Shown here in pieces: positions 61,221-64,000 of a stretch of DNA of 64,000 nucleotides. This DNA comes from an archaeon (GTDB lineage Archaea; Thermoproteota; Thermoprotei_A; Marsarchaeales; Marsarchaeaceae). The notes under the pieces were generated by a model. It searched no databases. It saw only the letters and a program-made list of their open reading frames with translations, and was not told the DNA's origin. Every line of letters begins with the position of its first letter. Position 1 is the first letter of the stretch. The position numbers and the translations under genes were made by a program. The stretch is from NCBI GenBank assembly GCA_021817005.1, contig JAKAWJ010000002.1, forward strand, positions 1 through 64,000. The letters run 5' to 3'.

Positions 61221-61613
61221 TCTCAAAACGAAAACGCCCTCAGAATATTCACAGAGTGCGTTCTGAAGCTCGCAAGGGACCTGAGCCGTCCAACCTCATC
61301 CCTGTTAGCTAGGAGGGTTTGAGCCCTAATTAATTGATTTAGGAAAGCAAATATTTTTTTTCTAATCTAATCGGATCCTGGGAAACCTTCCGAAGGGCTT
61401 CAGCGCTACACTCGCGAAGGGTGTGTAGAAATTGCGGAGGCAGAGAGCTCAATATATAAAGGCACGATTGCAATCAAACGTCTCTGGTAGGACCCCCGAG
61501 TGGAGCGGAATCGAGAGAGTGTACTCATTCAACCTCATACCTATTAACGGCCCACCAATCATTGTATCTGCGTAGATTATGTAATTTTTGAGGTATAAAG
61601 CTTCGCTTTGCCC
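61221..61613. other. 393-bp gap with a TATA box and an imperfect repeat, possibly a small RNA
   Basis: A strong TATA element, aatatataaagg (61451-61462), has no gene in the expected place downstream; transcription would start near 61482. Two similar 20-bp strings, caacctcatccctgttagct (61291) and caacctcatacctattaacg (61530), lie about 239 bp apart. I see no convincing reading frame. Confidence 0.5.
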
Positions 61614-61985
61614 TCACTTCACTTCGATGAGTTCGAGCCAAATCCCGTTTGGGTCCTTTATAAAAGCAATCCTACTAGTTCCTAATGTATAGGGTTCTCT
61701 TGCAATTTCAACCCCCTCTGAACGAAGCTTTCGAATTCTCTCGTCCATGTCTTTGACGGCAAATGCAATATGATCGAGTTGGTCGCCCTCTGTATAATTG
61801 TCTTTACCCTTCCACCAAGTGAGTTCAATCTTGTGCTGCGTGTCTTTCATTCCGAGAAAAGCAATCTCCGCATTATTTTGTGTAATTTCCCGCCTGTTCT
61901 CTAGCTCCATTCCCAACAATTGGGTGTAGAATGCAATACTCTCATCCATATCCCTGACTGTTATAGAAGTGTGCAGCAACCTCAT
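61614..61985 (-). CDS. Vicinal oxygen chelate / glyoxalase-I-like protein
   Basis: The 123-residue protein has the two-module betaalphabetabetabeta layout of glyoxalase I: 'LLHTSITVRDMDESIAFYTQLLGM', 'HKIELTWWKG', 'LDHIAFAVKDMDERIRKL' and 'AFIKDPNGIWLELIEVK'. Metal ligands His, Glu, His and Glu lie at about 5, 54, 75 and 119. The 'FYTQLLGMELENRRE' and 'DPNGIWLEL' features favour a glyoxalase-I-type or methylmalonyl-CoA epimerase-type enzyme; substrate unknown. Confidence 0.87.
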   Translation of the reverse strand: MRLLHTSITVRDMDESIAFYTQLLGMELENRREITQNNAEIAFLGMKDTQHKIELTWWKGKDNYTEGDQLDHIAFAVKDMDERIRKLRSEGVEIAREPYTLGTSRIAFIKDPNGIWLELIEVK

Positions 61986-62472
61986 GTTCCGTCACCATAA
62001 TACAACCCACATATAAGACAGCAACGAAAACAGCACTCACTAACCAAAGCGTCGTTTCCTTCGCCACCATTCATAAAGAGAGCTATATCGACCCAGGAGA
62101 AACAAATTTGACATAAACCAGGCAAACAGTGCTGTAATGCAATTCACCAAAGTAAGTCTCGAATAGTCTCATAAGCGCCTTGGGTTACTTGCTCAGAAAC
62201 AAAGGAATTGGACAGCAATGTTTTACCCCCATGGAAAGACTCAAGCCAATCAACTGAGCGGCTCCGACGCTATCTCTTAGTTGGAAACAAGTTTCCAAGG
62301 CGAGTCATTTCAACCCGCATCTTCGCGAGATACTGATGAATAATCGGTCTAAACCCACGATTGTGGTCAAATGTTCTCTTACTCGACGCCTAGGCTGTAA
62401 CGTTTCTCTACGAAAGTCAGCGTGGCCTCGATCATTCGAGTGGTTTCGAAGTTTAACTCAAAAACGGCAACA
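61986..62472. other. 487-bp gap without a recognised gene
   Basis: The region between the VOC protein and tRNA-Ala has no good frame. Several AT-rich patches could be promoters. I see no repeat or RNA motif that I trust. Confidence 0.4.
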
Positions 62473-62545
62473 TGGACTGGGCGGGATTTGAACCCGCGAC
62501 CTTCCGCGTGCAAGGCGGACGCTCTGCCAGCTGAGCTACCAGCCC
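62473..62545 (-). tRNA. tRNA-Ala (UGC)
   Basis: On the minus strand: acceptor gggctgg/ccagtcc, which contains the G3-U70 wobble that is the alanine identity mark; anticodon stem tccgc/gcgga with loop CTTGCAC (anticodon TGC); T-arm gcggg-ttcaaat-cccgc; discriminator A. No intron. Confidence 0.96.
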
Positions 62546-62756
62546 GGTACAGTGGACGCTGCGTTCCATTGCATTATCCTTTTTGGTGGTGCGCCGCCTT
62601 TGCAATGGGTCATCATGGCAGATGCTCAGACCGCCCGTCTCCGCCGCGCACTTGCACCAAGGAGCACCCTGTACCTGCAACACCAGCAATTTTGGATTGG
62701 GTTCTATTGCCTTACGAGCCAACTAGATATAGGGGTGCCCATCTGATACCATCTCA

Positions 62757-64000
62757 ATGTCAGAGGTGATTTTTGCTGACCCGTACTTTAGCGTAGCAGG
62801 CGCTACGAGGGCGGTGGACGTTTCCAAGTTTGTACCAGTAGAGCTCGCTCAGCGGAAAAACTACCTTAACAATCTCGAACTCGGCCCAGAGCTCTTTGAC
62901 GCTCTTTGTGCGGCCGGCACTCACACCCGAGAATCCATCTATTCTCTCCTCAGTAGCAAACTCCGGAAGTTTGCATCTTTGGCAGAATCGCAGGTATCAA
63001 ACGAAGAAGAATTTCGCACGAATCTGAATAACTATCTCAGAAACTACTCTGCAAAAGTGTTCTCAAATACGCTTGCACGTGGACATATTGACGTAGCGGA
63101 TATGGGCACCTTCCTAGTCACTGGGGTCAATGTTCCCAGGCTTGTCACTCTATTTCTCTGTTCACCGCATTACCTCACGCACGAACAACAGTCATTGCGA
63201 TATAGTGAGCCCAGTAATTTTCATTTACCCAAGCCCCTTAGGGGCACAAGAATCGAACCGATTATACGCCGTACCATAGGGAGTGCCTACGAATTATACA
63301 AAAAAATGGTGGAAGGGGGGATTCCCAAGGAGGACGCTAGGTCAGCACTCCCCCTAGCAGTTAATAGCAACATTACTACTTCTGGTGGAGGTAGAGAGTT
63401 CACCTACCTATCCATCGTCAGAAACAGTAAATTTCTGCAGCTTCCAGAGGTAGTCCATGACTCTGTAACGCAGATTATGGCATCGGTAACTCAGGTGGCT
63501 CCTGAGGTTTTTAGGGAGCGAGGTCCGAATTTCGATATCAGGAGGTACTATCCTGCTCCACAGATCTTCGTAAAGCATAACAGGTTCGTCGAAGAAGCTG
63601 TATCGCTGCACAAATCAGAAAAAGTGAGCCTGTTGGGATTTCAGGACGGAGGCCTGAAACTCACCAAGGATCAGATAGCCGAAGGCGTGAAAAGTGCAGA
63701 TCCTTCGTTCTTTACCAATCTCCTGCACGTAAGGATAACATTTCTCGTCAAATTTTCGCTTGAGGCGGCTCATCAAGCGGTAAGGCATAGAACCTGGAAC
63801 CATGATTTCGAATCGATATACCGGGCCGCAGAAAGGTTCGACTATATGGTCCCTCCTAAAATCGCCTCATCGGATTACGTTCAAGAGTATCATGATATAA
63901 TCGCCCAGCTGTATGATATTTACCGATTGGTGAAATCGGAGCATGGCGAGCAAGAAGCTGTGATTTTCTTGAGTAATGCGCATAATCTGTATGACGTCAT
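62757..64000 (+). CDS. thyX: Flavin-dependent thymidylate synthase ThyX, two-domain form (partial at the window edge)
   Basis: The product starts 'MSEVIFADPYFSVAGATRAVDVSKFVP' and runs past the window end at about residue 415. Single-domain ThyX has about 220-250 residues, so this is the tandem form. The first copy (SNTLARGHIDVADMGTF) lacks the RHR motif; the second has 'LEAAHQAVRHRTWNHDFESIYRAAERF', with the RHR site. It makes dTMP from dUMP, methylene-tetrahydrofolate and reduced FAD. A TATA-like agatatagg (62725-62733) is about 28 bp upstream, so the transcript is probably leaderless. Confidence 0.9.
   Translation, partial: MSEVIFADPYFSVAGATRAVDVSKFVPVELAQRKNYLNNLELGPELFDALCAAGTHTRESIYSLLSSKLRKFASLAESQVSNEEEFRTNLNNYLRNYSAKVFSNTLARGHIDVADMGTFLVTGVNVPRLVTLFLCSPHYLTHEQQSLRYSEPSNFHLPKPLRGTRIEPIIRRTIGSAYELYKKMVEGGIPKEDARSALPLAVNSNITTSGGGREFTYLSIVRNSKFLQLPEVVHDSVTQIMASVTQVAPEVFRERGPNFDIRRYYPAPQIFVKHNRFVEEAVSLHKSEKVSLLGFQDGGLKLTKDQIAEGVKSADPSFFTNLLHVRITFLVKFSLEAAHQAVRHRTWNHDFESIYRAAERFDYMVPPKIASSDYVQEYHDIIAQLYDIYRLVKSEHGEQEAVIFLSNAHNLYDV

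Noticed and set aside
1-64000. CRISPR arrays
   Set aside because: No series of regularly spaced identical repeats was found on either strand.
1-64000. Insertion sequences with transposase
   Set aside because: No DDE, serine or HUH transposase was seen. The only mobile-element enzyme is the truncated tyrosine integrase.

Overview
This 64 kb window is archaeal chromosome. The evidence is the gene content: an Sm-like protein, Gar1, SRP19, ribosomal protein S8e, TFB, aIF1, aIF1A, aIF2-beta, NMD3, aEF-1beta, FEN1, a CDC48-type AAA ATPase, archaeal S-adenosylmethionine synthetase, topoisomerase VI A and B, a tRNA-intron endonuclease and Trm5. Promoters look archaeal too: many genes have a TATA box about 25-35 bp before the start codon and no leader. 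Two features point to the TACK side rather than Euryarchaeota: a small protein with the exact RPC34/TFE-beta iron-sulfur cysteine spacing (13829-14068), and tRNA introns outside the anticodon loop. I cannot name the lineage; a thaumarchaeal, aigarchaeal or related group is a guess.

Layout. 1-15 kb: membrane and hypothetical genes, a GTPBP1-like translational GTPase, Sm protein, mat, DUF460, CTP synthase, DUF1614, a phosphoesterase, urocanase, then a block of rRNA/snoRNP, SRP, S8e and transcription genes. 15-30 kb: UPP synthase, DUF373, coiled-coil protein, GPN GTPase, CinA-like protein, PRPP synthetase, Trm-G10, RNase Z, UPF0201/UPF0200, an OB-fold protein, a Hel308-like helicase, acyl-CoA dehydrogenase, TFB, aIF1, a mini zinc ribbon and agmatinase. 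30-44.6 kb: a secreted protein, GlyRS, a flippase-like protein, EndA, AspRS, Trm5, PIMT, FEN1, CDC48, aEF-1beta and five tRNA genes. 44.8-48.5 kb: less conserved genes, including threonine dehydratase and a BNR-repeat protein. 54.5-64 kb: Top6A-Top6B-KH-aIF1A-NMD3-DUF424-aIF2beta, three tRNA genes, a VOC protein and a two-domain ThyX cut by the window edge.

The clear foreign island is 48594-54545. It sits at the 3' end of a tRNA-Asn gene, is bounded by a 14-bp direct repeat (gcgccggcgcgagg), and starts with the N-terminal part of a tyrosine recombinase. That integrase remnant is fused tail-to-tail to a truncated DruA-like (DUF4338) gene. The right arm is GC-rich with three overlapping element genes, one a P-loop ATPase. 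Between the arms is a strikingly AT-rich, three-gene minus-strand operon (49995-51721) with its own TATA box and no family I recognise. It is flanked by a duplicated copy of the 5' end of the element's first gene. This operon is the best candidate for an undescribed system in the window.

Two other points stand out. Three of the eight tRNA genes carry introns: tRNA-Thr(UGU) in the anticodon stem, tRNA-Met(CAU) at both 37/38 and the T-loop, and tRNA-Asn(GUU) at 37/38. The EndA gene lies next to the tRNA-Thr. And three conserved genes (RNase Z, NMD3, threonine dehydratase) can only reach their family N-terminus by starting at a non-standard codon, in each case CTG; for two of them it lies in a CTGA overlap with the upstream stop codon.
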